Assembly: GCA_001275005.1 (NCBI GenBank)
Contig: JWZX01001788.1
Coordinates: 1 to 45,021 of the forward strand
Origin: Chrysochromulina tobinii
Taxonomy: Eukaryota; Haptophyta; Prymnesiales; Chrysochromulinaceae
Length of the DNA: 45,021 nt
Direction of reading: 5' to 3'
The notes beneath the pieces are model-generated. The model saw nothing but the letters and a program-made list of their open reading frames with translations. It did no database searches and was not told the DNA's origin. Shown piece after piece: positions 10,383 through 20,003 of the stretch (the first letter of the stretch is position 1; the number at the start of each line of letters is the position of its first letter). Made by a program: the position numbers and the translations under genes.

Positions 10383-11664
10383 TCATTCGGCCGTGTTGCG
10401 GATGATCCACGGATGGTGCTCCACGTCGTTGAGATGGATGCGCCCCTTCGGGTCCTTCACCAAAAACTTGCTGATCAGGTCCCGGGCGTCTTCGGTCACG
10501 TAGGCTGGCCACTTGATGTCGATCTGGGCGATCTTCTTGTACGTCTCGGAGGGCGTCGGATGCTCGAAGGGCGGGCTGCCCGTCAGGAACTCGTACATGA
10601 GCACGCCCAGGCTCCAGACGTCCACCTTCGAGTCATGCTCCTTGCCCTCGACCATCTCGGGCGGCAAGTAGTCGAGGGTGCCGCACAGCGTCTTCCGGCG
10701 CGAGTTGGGCGCGTGCACCGACCAGCCAAAGTCAGCAATCTTGAGGTCGCCCTTGAGGTCGAGCAGCAGATTCTCCGGCTTGATGTCGCGGTGGATGACG
10801 TGCTTGATGTGGCAGTAGTTGAGCGCGTGCGCGAGCGATTTGATGTACTTGGCTGCGCGCTTCTCGTCGAAGCGCTGGCTCTTCTGCAGCTCCTTGTAAA
10901 GCTCCCCCTTGGCGGCGAACTCGAGGATCAGGTAGATGCGCGTCTGGTCGTAGAAGTACCCGTACAGCCGCAGGATGTTCGGGTGTCGCAGGTGCGCCTG
11001 GATCTCGATCTCACGGCGCAGCTGGTGCTCGACGCCTGCCTTGCTCAGCTGGCTCTTGTAGAGCACCTTGAGGGCGACAATGAAGTGCGACTTCTTCTCG
11101 CGCGCAAGGTACACCTTGCCAAACTTGCCGCTGCCCAGCGGCTTGCCGATGTCGAAGTCGCTCAACGACCACTTGCGCACCTCTGGCTTTGCGCTGCCGG
11201 CGTTGCTCTGCGAGCGTCAACACACGAAGAAGAGCACACAGGTAAGTGCGCGTTCGGGGAATAATGATGCGGGGGCGGCGTAAGGTGAGTGCAAGCAGTG
11301 TCTCCGGTCGTACCGCGCCGCAGTTGCGCGGCAAGCGGCGGGAGGCTTGCAGGCCACCCAGCGCGCGCTCCCAAAGCAGTTGTCGGCGGCGCGCGCCGGT
11401 TTCAGAGCGGCAGGCAGGCGGGCGAGGCGGCCGAGGAAGGCAGGCCGACGAGGCGGCACATACCGAAGACTGCTGCGCGTTCGCTGCCGCTTCGGAGGTG
11501 ACCTTGAGGCCTGACATTGTGCTCGTAACCTCACCGATGGTCGAAGCCATCGAGCCAATCGAGGCCTTCAAGCCGGACGAACAAAAAGCGGCACCGCCTT
11601 TTTCGTAAAAGGCGGTGTCGCCGCGCCGTGGTGGGCGGGCGCATTTGGGACTGGTTTTTTTCAT
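10383..11664 (-). CDS. Aurora-type serine/threonine kinase, two exons
   Basis: Exons 11664-11464 and 11207-10383 give 341 residues. The kinase domain starts with the Aurora-like [15 protein letters not shown]. It then shows the Gly loop [11 protein letters not shown], the catalytic Lys in [16 protein letters not shown], and the diagnostic DFGWSVHAP. The activation loop [15 protein letters not shown] has the conserved activating Thr, followed by a complete C-lobe. Auroras act in mitosis on spindle poles, centromeres and the midzone. The N-terminal extension is short and has no recognisable D-box or A-box. The exon 1 donor is GTATGT at 11463. The start at 11664 is the first ATG; a second in-frame ATG at 11550 would remove 38 residues, including those coded by a stem-loop, and is an alternative. 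A single Aurora-like gene cannot be assigned to A or B type. Confidence 0.93.
11208..11463 (-). other. Intron of the Aurora kinase gene (256 bp, GT-AG)
   Basis: The donor is GTATGT after NAQQSS and the acceptor ends GACGCTCGCAG before SNAGSAKPE, phase 0. It is the longest intron proposed here and has no CTGATTGC motif. A small extra exon inside it cannot be excluded. Confidence 0.75.
11588..11621. repeat. 15-bp inverted repeat in the first Aurora exon
   Basis: The left arm is GCGGCACCGCCTTTT (11588-11602) and the right arm AAAAGGCGGTGTCGC (11607-11621), with a 4-base loop and one G-T pair. It lies between the two candidate Aurora start codons and could be 5' UTR structure if translation starts at 11550. 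Confidence 0.8.
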
Positions 11665-11985
11665 CCGGTTTTTGGCTAGTTCACGTTCACGTTAAATTGC
11701 CATCTCGGCAAGACGCACAGCCACAGGTCCCGACCCGTGGAGACACAACGTGAAAATTTGGCAGTTTTTACAGGATGTCGATCGTTGGAGTCTGTACAAT
11801 TGTGAATGGAATCTCCCAGTGACAGGTTGATTGAACGATGCATACGGTACGGTACGGCCTGAGCTCAGAGAACGCGGAAGGGCTGTGGCCTGCGGCGCGC
11901 CGGCGCCGCTGTGGCCCTGTGCCCGTCCTCTCAGCTCCGCTGACCTCTGATCTGGCGCGCCCGTGGCTACCGACGCCTCGCCTCG
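11665..11985. other. Intergenic region between Aurora and carrier-fusion genes
   Basis: About 320 bases hold the promoter of the Aurora gene and the 3' flank of the carrier gene, both on the minus strand. The half nearest the Aurora gene is A/T-rich. I see no gene or recognisable motif. Confidence 0.5.
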
Positions 11986-14900
11986 TCACTCCTCGTAAAA
12001 GGAGAGTCGGTCGGCGAAGACATCGAGCACGAACACGAGATCGTCGGGCGCGACCTTGAAGAGCTGCTTGCATTGATCGTACAGCAGGAACTGGCCTGCG
12101 ATCAAGGCCCCGAAGAAGACACAGCGCGGCAAGAGCCCGCGGAACAGGCCAAGCGGGTCGGTGGCCAGCTGCGTGCTGAGCGCCTCGCCGAGCGAGAGCG
12201 GATCGGGCGTGCCCCGAGCATCGCTCGCACCCGCCACGTCGCCGCCGCCACCGCTGCTGCTGCTCTTGCGTCCTGCCTGAGTTTGCGTGAGGAGCGTGTC
12301 GGCGGGAGTCGAGATGGCGGCGGCCGACACGCCCGCGACGAGACCACCTGTGAGCGAGAGCAGCGCAGACGCGAGGGGCGTCTCCTGGCTCGCGGGCATC
12401 ATGGCCGCGAGCGCCTGCGTAGTCGCGTCGAAGACTACATACTTGGTGATCGAAAAGGGCATCTCTCGCAGCAGCAGCGTCGGCAGCGCCGAGTACAGCA
12501 GCGCGATGCCTCCTTCGTCCCAGAGCGTGCCCAGCCCGCGCCATGCCGAGTAGGCGTCGGGCGTCAACGCCACCACCGCCTGATTCGCGCCCGCGGCGGC
12601 GCGCTGGCCGTCGCTGTCGTCGTCGCCACGGCCGCTGCCGCCCTCACCGTTCGGCTCGGCCTCGTCCAGCGCCTCACGTCGCGGCGCCGTCCCGAGCGGC
12701 GCCGGCGCAAAGAGTGACGAGAGCGACGAGAAGCGCACGGCGGCGTCCCGAGCGCCGTCCCGAGCGGCGTACGACGTGCCCGCGGTAGCCAAGCTTGTAC
12801 CGGTAGCCGTGCTCCTCGACGCGTCGTTCCGGGCGTCGCTCGGGACGGCGCGACGGGCGAAGGTGGGCGGCGCGTCGCTGCGTCTCCGTGCCAAGTTGCC
12901 CAAGCCCTCGAAGAAGATGGTCGGCGCGTCGCGCTTGACTGCGACGAGCGCGACGCGCCGCTGGAGCTCTTCCAGCAGAGTAAGCGGCGGGGGCGGCGGC
13001 GGCGGCGGCGGCGGCGGCGTGGTCGCCGCCTTGATGGCACGGATCCGTAGAACTTCGAACGGGCAGGTGGCGAGGCAGGCTACGATGACGGAGCCGAGCG
13101 CGGCCGCGATGGAGACCTGGAGCGGATAGAGGGTCTGCGCCTGCGGGCCCACGAGGGCCGAGATGTAGCGGCGGAGGAACTCGTTGACGCCGAAGCCGCA
13201 ACCGCCGAGGAGCAGCCCTGAGAGGGCCGTGACGTCGAAGGAGGCGTACAGGCCACGCAGCCCACTCTCGCTGTACAGGGTCTGCAGCGCGGCGGGGAGA
13301 GAGGGGTAGCGCTGCTGGTCCGACTGCATGAGCGTCTTGGCGACGTCGAGCGGCACGAGGGTCGTGCGTACGAGGGAGGTGCATGCGGCCCCCGAGGCCG
13401 CGAACGCCAAGTACTGACGCGCGCTGAGCATCACCTCACGCTCCACTGGCGAGGTGCCCAACGGACCAAACGACGGGTCGAGACGAGACCTCGGCCTTGC
13501 GGGAGCCGTTGAAGTCGCCGTCGCCGCGGCGCGGAACTTGGCGGCGGAGCTCGCGTCGCCGGCAGCGGCGGCGCTGACGGCGGCGTCGTTGTCGTCCACG
13601 ATTTCAGCTGCGACGGCGGCCTCGTCTGCAGCCGCCTGGAGCTCTTCGGCGGCGCTCAGAGGCAGAGAGAAGACTGAGCGCCCAGTGGCGAAGTCGAACA
13701 CGCGCTCAGGTCGCGTCGTCGCGGGCAGGAGCTGCAGCAGCGAGCCCGAGACCGATCCAGGGCGGTAGGTTGTCGCGTAGGGCCCCATGCCGACCACCAT
13801 CGAGAAGTCCGCAAGCCCGCCCAAGACGACGTTACCCGTGGCGGCCGCGCCGTCCGGCTCGCCGCCGCACGCCTGCGGTGGCTCGATCCTGAGCACGAGT
13901 GGCTGGCCGGCCGAGTAGCCCGCGCCCGGAGAGTCGAGCACGAGCTGCGCCACGGAGCGCTCGAGTCGCACCACTCCCTGGGCGGAGATACCGTCGGCGA
14001 GGGGTACGCCTTGCTCGTCGCGCGGCGGCTCGATCGTCACGACGACGCTATTCGCGTCGCGCTCCGTGTAGCCATCGCCTGCGTACATCATCTCCACGGC
14101 GACCACGCGCCCGCCCTCGACGATCGCGATCGCCTCCGCCGGCCGCCCACCGTCCCGCGGAGGCGAGAAGCTCACTGCAGGTGCGCTCGAGTACCCTCCG
14201 CCGCTGTTGGTGAGCGTCACGCCCCGAACATTGCCACTGACCTCGAGGACCGCGCGGATCTGCGCCGGGGTCTTCATCTTGCCCAGACCGCCGTCGGGCG
14301 GCGTGAGCGTCACCTTGGGCGGCTCGGCCGACGTGTAGCCGCGCCCGCCGCTCGTCAGGAACACTTGGTTCACATGGCCGTTCTCGGCCTCTCCCAGCGC
14401 GTTCTCGATCAAGTCCGACGGCTGATTGGCGGCCGAGATGAGGCTAAAGAGGAGTGCGAGCTGCACCTTCGCGAGCGGCGTCTTACCATAGCGCGAGCGC
14501 ATGAGCGAAAAGAGCACGCGCACGCCCTGCTGACCCTGGTAGCGCACCAACCCGACCTCTACGGACTCCGAGAACTGGCCAAACTGCCGCTCGCGCACCG
14601 CTCGCAACGCCTCGCGGTTGAGGCCCACGGGCAGCTGACGTGACTGCTCGGCCCACCACGCGGCCGAGCCGCGGTCAAAGTTGAGCAGGAACCGCGCGAG
14701 GTACGTGATGAACCGCGGCTGGTAAGACGTCTTCTCTGTGAGTCGCGGGATCGACGAGCGCGGCTCCCATTCGAGCACGCCGTACGGAGCATAGGTGGGC
14801 AAGTCCTCCTCAGGCAAGTCCTGCTCGGCCAAGGCCGCGCTCGTGCATGCAGTCAGAGCCGCGGCGCCGAGGCCGATCACCTCACGCCGTCGAAGCGCCA

Positions 14901-15072
14901 TCATGCGCAGCACAGGGCATCGCCCTGGTGGCTCGCGCCGGAGGACGAAAGGCGAGACCTGGATGGCTAGCTGTCTGCTGTTGGAAGGTCGCACGGCCGC
15001 TGCCGGTGAGGGCGTGTGAAAGCCGGCGCTACTGCTCAGAAGCAGCGGCAGGACTGACAGCAACCGTGGCAT
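11986..15072 (-). CDS. Plastid-presequence protein with Gly-Tyr repeats and a C-terminal mitochondrial-carrier domain
   Basis: This is a single exon of 1028 residues. Residues 1-17 form a signal peptide followed by Phe 18 (SSSAGFHTP), as in bipartite plastid presequences of secondary red algae. Residues 61-82 (RRREVIGLGAAALTACTSAALA) look like a Tat-type thylakoid leader with an A-x-A site. Next come a helical region (110-225) and four repeats about 45 residues apart, each built round G-x-GY followed by a strand ending in PP (near 245, 293, 334 and 385). From about 548 the protein is a mitochondrial-carrier-family membrane domain. It has PLDVAKT (574-580), CPFEVLRIR (about 670) and STPADTLLTQ (about 920), the three Px[DE]xx[KR]-type signatures, the last degenerate. 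Poly-Pro and acidic loops interrupt it. The substrate is unknown. A lumenal signal on a six-helix carrier is topologically odd, so the location is open. Confidence 0.85.
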   Translation of the reverse strand: MPRLLSVLPLLLSSSAGFHTPSPAAAVRPSNSRQLAIQVSPFVLRREPPGRCPVLRMMALRRREVIGLGAAALTACTSAALAEQDLPEEDLPTYAPYGVLEWEPRSSIPRLTEKTSYQPRFITYLARFLLNFDRGSAAWWAEQSRQLPVGLNREALRAVRERQFGQFSESVEVGLVRYQGQQGVRVLFSLMRSRYGKTPLAKVQLALLFSLISAANQPSDLIENALGEAENGHVNQVFLTSGGRGYTSAEPPKVTLTPPDGGLGKMKTPAQIRAVLEVSGNVRGVTLTNSGGGYSSAPAVSFSPPRDGGRPAEAIAIVEGGRVVAVEMMYAGDGYTERDANSVVVTIEPPRDEQGVPLADGISAQGVVRLERSVAQLVLDSPGAGYSAGQPLVLRIEPPQACGGEPDGAAATGNVVLGGLADFSMVVGMGPYATTYRPGSVSGSLLQLLPATTRPERVFDFATGRSVFSLPLSAAEELQAAADEAAVAAEIVDDNDAAVSAAAAGDASSAAKFRAAATATSTAPARPRSRLDPSFGPLGTSPVEREVMLSARQYLAFAASGAACTSLVRTTLVPLDVAKTLMQSDQQRYPSLPAALQTLYSESGLRGLYASFDVTALSGLLLGGCGFGVNEFLRRYISALVGPQAQTLYPLQVSIAAALGSVIVACLATCPFEVLRIRAIKAATTPPPPPPPPPPPLTLLEELQRRVALVAVKRDAPTIFFEGLGNLARRRSDAPPTFARRAVPSDARNDASRSTATGTSLATAGTSYAARDGARDAAVRFSSLSSLFAPAPLGTAPRREALDEAEPNGEGGSGRGDDDSDGQRAAAGANQAVVALTPDAYSAWRGLGTLWDEGGIALLYSALPTLLLREMPFSITKYVVFDATTQALAAMMPASQETPLASALLSLTGGLVAGVSAAAISTPADTLLTQTQAGRKSSSSGGGGDVAGASDARGTPDPLSLGEALSTQLATDPLGLFRGLLPRCVFFGALIAGQFLLYDQCKQLFKVAPDDLVFVLDVFADRLSFYEE

Positions 15073-15368
15073 CCGCCCCTTGTGCCCCTTCCGATTCTTT
15101 CGCCCTCGACTTCGTGGTCTCGGAGGTTCCCAGGAGACTTCGCGGAAACTTTTTTCCCCTTAATCGTCAGTTATGTTTCAAACCCCCGATCCAAGTCAAG
15201 CCACTTCAAGTCCACTGCGAGCCTCGTGAGCACATTCGATAGGCTTCCTTAAAGATGTCTGTTGTTTATGTAGATTGTCGAAGTAGATTGTAGTAGACTT
15301 CAGACTTGACCCCGCGATCCACTCGCACGCGCCTTCGAACACAAAGCTACCGGTAAACACATCACACC
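15073..15368. promoter_or_regulatory. Upstream region of the carrier-fusion gene
   Basis: These 296 bases separate the carrier start codon from the stop codon of the DHHC gene, which lies upstream on the same strand. They contain ccaagtcaag and ttcaagtcc (about 15190-15212) and a gacttgac copy near 15304, the same short repeat seen at other gene borders. No TATA-like element is clear. Confidence 0.4.
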
Positions 15369-16478
15369 TTAGAGCTGCTCGTAGCCGACGACGGGGACGA
15401 CCCTGGGCGGCGGGCGGTCATACGGGTCGGGCACGAGCTTGTAGGGCTCGAGCTCCGAGGGCTGGATGGCGCAGCAGCGGTCCATGACGGTGAGCCGCTT
15501 GGCCCCGTGCTTGCGCCCCTTGATGTGCTCCTTGGTCGTCATCCCACCGATGACCAGGGCGAGGTGGTACGCCGTGAATCCCCACATCATCATCCCCATC
15601 ATCATCGAGAAGGCGACCAACGAAAAGTTGATCAGGCGCCGATTACCATCGAGGGGTTCTTTGAGCGGTTTGCCGAGGACGGTGCCGTGATTATCGGCGA
15701 CGGTCCCCAGCAGCATGCACCCGCACAGCAGCACAGCGAGCGAGAGCGAGAGCGAGCTGAGGAAGCAGATGAAGAACCCGTAGTTGCGCGCGCCGATGCA
15801 GTTTCGCGTAAACGGGCAGTGGTGGTCAAAGTCCCGCACGCAGTTGTCGCAGTCCTGGCAGTGCGTCGCGCGCGGCGGCCGGTAGATGTGGCACGTGGTG
15901 CACCATGTATCGGTCTGCACGTTGCCGTACTCGTCTGTACGGTTACGGTACATGGGCGGCTGCGGCTGCTTGAGCACTTGCGGATCCGGGTTGCGTGGTA
16001 AGATGCCCGGGTCGGTGAACGATGTGATGAGCAAGAAGATGATGCTCGAGCCGAAACACGCGGCCGCAACTCCAGTAAACAGCGGTGGAAGCGTCTCGGT
16101 GAGCTCGGTGCCCCAGACGTAGAAGAAGAGCACCATCGGCGTAATCATCGTCAGCCACGCACACGTGTTCGGCCCGACATCCTCCTCCGGGCCGGTCATG
16201 CAGGAACCAAAACAGCAGAAGACGTTTTTCGCGGGCCAGACCGTCCAGGCATGAACTAGCCGCACGGGGCGATGCCTAGGTGGCAATCCCCGCGTGGAAG
16301 CTGCTGCTGTGGGTGTGTGGAGGTCATGATCCTCCACGTAGAGGCCATCTTCCAGCAGAGTGAGCGGCGGCAATGAGGCGGCCGATTTGCGCGCACGCTC
16401 CACATATTCCGTGGTCGGAGCTCGTGTTTCGGGGGCGGAGCCGTACGCGGCGGCTGCTGCCGCATTGCTCATGAGCAT
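15369..16478 (-). CDS. DHHC-type protein S-acyltransferase (palmitoyltransferase)
   Basis: The predicted protein is 369 residues, starting at ATG 16478 (MLMSNAAAA); the open frame extends upstream only to non-ATG codons. Two membrane segments precede the cysteine-rich domain (about WLTMITPMVLFFYVWG and FGSSIIFLLITSF, followed by TDPGILPRNP, the family's DPG motif). The cysteine-rich domain follows: WCTTCHIYRPPRATHC, then CQDCDNCVRDFDHHCPF with the catalytic DHHC cysteine, then NCIGARNYGFF. Two more membrane segments come after it, then a cytosolic tail. This four-segment layout and the TTxE-like position (MTTKEH) fit Golgi or plasma-membrane DHHC enzymes of the plant and ERF2/ZDHHC9-14-18 type. 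The enzyme transfers palmitate from its own Cys to substrate cysteines. The particular substrate cannot be read from sequence. Confidence 0.93.
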   Translation of the reverse strand: MLMSNAAAAAAYGSAPETRAPTTEYVERARKSAASLPPLTLLEDGLYVEDHDLHTPTAAASTRGLPPRHRPVRLVHAWTVWPAKNVFCCFGSCMTGPEEDVGPNTCAWLTMITPMVLFFYVWGTELTETLPPLFTGVAAACFGSSIIFLLITSFTDPGILPRNPDPQVLKQPQPPMYRNRTDEYGNVQTDTWCTTCHIYRPPRATHCQDCDNCVRDFDHHCPFTRNCIGARNYGFFICFLSSLSLSLAVLLCGCMLLGTVADNHGTVLGKPLKEPLDGNRRLINFSLVAFSMMMGMMMWGFTAYHLALVIGGMTTKEHIKGRKHGAKRLTVMDRCCAIQPSELEPYKLVPDPYDRPPPRVVPVVGYEQL

Positions 16479-16948
16479 GCGCGAAAAGATAACGCGCCGC
16501 CGCGGGCACGGAGGGATCGGCCACTGGGGCAAGCCGCTGGGGATCGCCGCTGGCTGCGCCGTTTAGTCATCACATGCACATAGAGTGTTGAGCTCCGACC
16601 TCACGCACGACCTGGACCTCACACATCCCCCTCGCTCTCACAACTCAAGTCACACGCCATGCCCATCCCCATGTGAGCCACCTCTTGCCCGTACGAAAGC
16701 GTCTTTGTGCGCCGTGGGCGGTCTCCTCTCTCGACTGTCGTCCTCTCCCCGCGTCCCGCTGCTGAGTTGTCGCTCTGCTGTCTCTCCTCCGATCCATCGT
16801 GCTCGAAGCGTTGTCATGGGCGTTGTCAGGGCCATCGCGGCACCTCGCCGCCCACCGTCCGCTCGCAGAGGGCGACGATCCCCGCTGCCGCCCTCTCCCT
16901 GGCTGCTGCTCTCTGGCTCGCACGCCCGGGGGGCTCAACGCCGCCGAG
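16479..16948. other. Intergenic region upstream of the DHHC gene
   Basis: This stretch of 470 bases holds the DHHC promoter and the 3' flank of the FHA gene, both minus strand. It is C/T-rich on the + strand (tcctctctcg-type runs), so A/G-rich in gene orientation. A long + strand open frame that starts here and crosses the FHA gene is a GC-composition shadow. I see no gene. Confidence 0.5.
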
Positions 16949-18775
16949 CTACGCGCCGCCGATGGCCTGGAGCACGAAGGAGGAGGCGCCGATGACGACC
17001 GCGTCACCGGCCGTCACTTCGGCCGCTTCGGATCCGAGCACGCGGCCGTTGAGGCGCGTGCCGTACGTCGAGCCCAGGTCACGCAGGAAGAGACGCCCGT
17101 CGCGCACCTCAAGCTGCAGGTGGCGCCGGGAGATCTGGTCGTCGCGAGAGAGAGTGACGTCGCACGACGATGAGCGGCCGATCAGCAGGGTCTTGGGCGC
17201 ACAGCCCGGCACGCGCGTCGCGCCCGGTAGCGCGATGATCTCGCCGTGGTACTCCCCGTCGGTGCCGAGCAGCTGCAGCTGCGGCTCGCTCTTGTCTGCG
17301 CCCCCGGCTTTGGCCGCCTGCTGCGCGGGCTGCACGGCCTCCTCGGCGGCGGGTGTCCAATCACCGCTGCCCTGGGCTCGATCACGCCGGCGGGGTGCGG
17401 AGAAGATGTCCTTGAGCTCGCACGTGCGCTGGTTGGGCAGCGGGTGGAAGACCTCATCGGGGTTGGCATGGTCGCGCTGGCGCAGTAGCGAGGCAGTCAG
17501 GTTCTCGGCGCGCGTCCACTCGGCGGTGTTGTCGCACACGATGTCGCGCGCGTCCGCTTCCTTGCCACCCTTGGCCGCCGCCGCCGCACTCGCCGCAGCC
17601 GTCAGCGCCGGTGGCGCTGCAGTCGTCGGCGCCGCTGCGGTCGTCGGCGCCGGTGGCGCTGCAGCCGTCGGCGCCGGTGGCGCTGCAGTCGTCGGCGCCG
17701 ACGGTGCTGCAGCCGTCGGTGCCCGTGACGCCCCTACGATCGGCTTTAGCGCGCCCTCGAAGCGCACCTTCGCCTTTGCGTCGATCATATTAGGCTGCGC
17801 GCTGGCGCCCGTCGGCTCACTCGCCGCCGAGTGCGTCGTCGTCGTCGCCGACGGCCCCTCCACGCGCGAGCTCGCAGCGGTGGAGATCGGCGCGCCGGCA
17901 TACGACGGCGGCACCGCGGCAACAGGAGCGACCCGCGCAGAGGACGAGGTCAACGGGACGCCGCCCGCTGCGGCGCCGGTGCCCGCGAGCTGGACGGTGT
18001 CGTCGAGGCTGCTCTGCGCCGCAGCGAGCGCCCGTTCGCGCGCGGCCAGACCCTCCAGCTTGCGCGCGGCCTCGGCCTCGCGAGCCGTTACCTCGGCCTC
18101 GCGAGTTGCCAGCTTGTTGCGCGCGTCCGCGAGGGCGGCCTCCTCCTTCACGAGCGCCGCCTCGCGCTCGCAGACTTCGCGCTCGCGCCGCTCGAGCGCC
18201 GCACGCCGGGCTGCCTCCGAGGCACTCTCCGCCTCTTCCCTGATCGAGGCCACCTTCGGAACATCCGCCGGCTTGCTCGGCGCGGCGGCCGCTTCCGGCG
18301 CAGTCGGCGCCGCAGCTGTGGTGGTGGCCGCAACGGTGGCAGCAGCGGCAGGCTTGTGCGTCTCCCCAGGCTTTGGCTTGTGCGTCTGGCTGAGCGCGGA
18401 CCACATGGCATGCTTTCCCTCGGCGAGCCCGGCGATGCGCCCGTTCAGGCGCTCGAGCTTACGCTTGTTCTCTGCATCCTGCGCCTCGAACTGCTCGCGG
18501 ATGCGGTCGAGCTGCTGCCGTCCGTCCTGCTGCAGCTGGTTGAGCCGCTCGTCGAAGTTGGCGGTTTGCTCAAACGCGGCGGTGAGTCCGGCCGCGGGGC
18601 GCGGGGCCTCCGCGGGGACGAGCACCTCCTCAGGCACAGGCAGTGCGTCGTCCACCTCAGCCTGGCTGTAGTCCAGCGTGCGCACCACACGCTTGGCGCT
18701 CCCCTGCTTCCAAGGGTTGGGCGAGTTGGAGGTGCCCCAGCCGAGATCGCGCAGCGTGCTCCTGTGGCGGCCCAT
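16949..18775 (-). CDS. Coiled-coil protein with C-terminal FHA domain
   Basis: This is an unspliced 608-residue protein starting at ATG 18775. The N-terminus is basic and Ser/Asn-rich. A coiled coil follows at about 85-125 (LNQLQQDGRQQLDRIREQF), then a Pro/Ala/Thr linker. A second, highly charged coiled coil at about 180-275 is rich in EREA and TREAE motifs. A low-complexity stretch of PAPTAAAP-type repeats comes next (17600-17730). The FHA domain at about 500-605 has LLIGRSSSCDVTL, ISRRHLQL and LRDLGSTYGTRLNGR, so the phosphothreonine-binding Arg, Ser and His of GRS/SxxH and the Asn of NG are present. FHA domains read pThr marks. Partners and location are unknown; the coiled coils suggest a dimeric scaffold. 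It shares a 241-base divergent promoter region with the PDZ/NHL gene. Confidence 0.9.
   Translation of the reverse strand: MGRHRSTLRDLGWGTSNSPNPWKQGSAKRVVRTLDYSQAEVDDALPVPEEVLVPAEAPRPAAGLTAAFEQTANFDERLNQLQQDGRQQLDRIREQFEAQDAENKRKLERLNGRIAGLAEGKHAMWSALSQTHKPKPGETHKPAAAATVAATTTAAAPTAPEAAAAPSKPADVPKVASIREEAESASEAARRAALERREREVCEREAALVKEEAALADARNKLATREAEVTAREAEAARKLEGLAARERALAAAQSSLDDTVQLAGTGAAAGGVPLTSSSARVAPVAAVPPSYAGAPISTAASSRVEGPSATTTTHSAASEPTGASAQPNMIDAKAKVRFEGALKPIVGASRAPTAAAPSAPTTAAPPAPTAAAPPAPTTAAAPTTAAPPALTAAASAAAAAKGGKEADARDIVCDNTAEWTRAENLTASLLRQRDHANPDEVFHPLPNQRTCELKDIFSAPRRRDRAQGSGDWTPAAEEAVQPAQQAAKAGGADKSEPQLQLLGTDGEYHGEIIALPGATRVPGCAPKTLLIGRSSSCDVTLSRDDQISRRHLQLEVRDGRLFLRDLGSTYGTRLNGRVLGSEAAEVTAGDAVVIGASSFVLQAIGGA
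17601..17730 (-). repeat. Tandem repeat coding (P)APTAAAPPAPTTAAP units
   Basis: Units of about 24-30 bases (gtcggcgccggtggcgctgc type) repeat in frame in the linker of the FHA protein. The array codes a Pro/Ala/Thr-rich flexible segment between the coiled coils and the FHA domain. Confidence 0.8.
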
Positions 18776-19016
18776 CTCGCCGCGAGCACAGAGGTCGAGT
18801 CCGAGAGGACGAAGAGGTCAGCCTCTGGCTGCCTCTTTCAGCCGGTTTGAAGCGAGCGGAAAAGAAAGCGTGCCGGAACGGCGCCACAAATTCACACATA
18901 TAAACAAACACACACACAAAGGTAACCCGAAAAAAACCCAAGCTCAAAGTGCGTAAGAAAAAGTAGATGCAGGTATTTTATGAACTCTTCACAGCTACAT
19001 GTAGTTTTCCGTATTA
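18776..19016. promoter_or_regulatory. Divergent promoter region, FHA and PDZ/NHL genes
   Basis: These 241 bases lie between two divergent start codons. The half near the PDZ/NHL gene is A/T-rich, with a perfect 10-bp palindrome CTACATGTAG at 18995-19004, 13 bases before its ATG, and an aggtattttatg string upstream. The palindrome may be a 5' leader or initiator element; that is inference. Confidence 0.45.
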
Positions 19017-19932
19017 ATGGCGTCGTATGACGTCACGCTCTCAGCGAGCTCGCGCGCGTCGATCGCGCTCGTGCAGCGCGCCGGCGCGACCGTCGTGGCC
19101 GCGTGCGACCCGTCCGATGCTGCCGCAGCACACCTCGCAAGCGGCGACGTCGTCCTCTCCATCAACGGGGTCCGCGTCGTCGCTAGTGAATGGCCGCCCG
19201 ACCTCCTCGATGCCGAGTCGGCCGACGAGCCGCTCGTCATGCGCGTGCACCGGCCTGCGATCGCGGCGCTCGCCGAATCGGCCGCCGCCAGCGCCCAGGC
19301 GGACGTTAACTCCGACGCACCGTTGCTCGGCGGTTCCTTTGGTGGCTATGGTGTCACCCCCGCCAACTTCTCCATGCCGTGCAACGTGCTCAGGCTGCCC
19401 GACGGTGACGTGCTCGTCGCCGACGCCGGTGGCTGCCGGCTGCAGGTCTGCTCGGCCAATGGCGAGCTACGCCGCGTGCTGCGCTGCGGGCGTGGCCACG
19501 AGCTCAACTACCCGGCTGGCCTGTGCCTCGCTGCCGACGGCACGTCCGTCTATGTGGCCGATCGAGGCAACTGCCGCGTGCAGCTACTGCGGCTGTCCGA
19601 TGGCCAGTCGCTTGCGAGCAGCGGCGACGGCGCCGTCGAGGCGGCGGGCGAAGAGCTCCTCAACTACCCTTGGGGTGTGGCGCTGCACAACGGGCGCGTA
19701 TACGTGACTGACATGCGAGGGCGGCTCATGGCACTCGACGCTCTCACGCTACGGCCGCTCGCCTGCTGGCAGCCCATAGGGTTGCATGCTGGCAGCACGC
19801 CCTCGAATGCATGCAGGCAGCCGGCGGTGCCGCGGCCACCGCACGAGAGCTCCATCTCGCTCGAGCAATCTCAATCTCAATCTCAATCTCAATCTCACGA
19901 GAGCTCAATCTCAAACGAGAGCTCAGTCTCTC

Positions 19933-20003
<71 letters not shown>

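Noticed and set aside
16707..18671. A 654-residue open frame on the + strand
   Set aside because: It lies antisense to the FHA gene, is Ala/Ser/Arg-rich with no domain, and is explained by GC-rich codon bias in the true gene.
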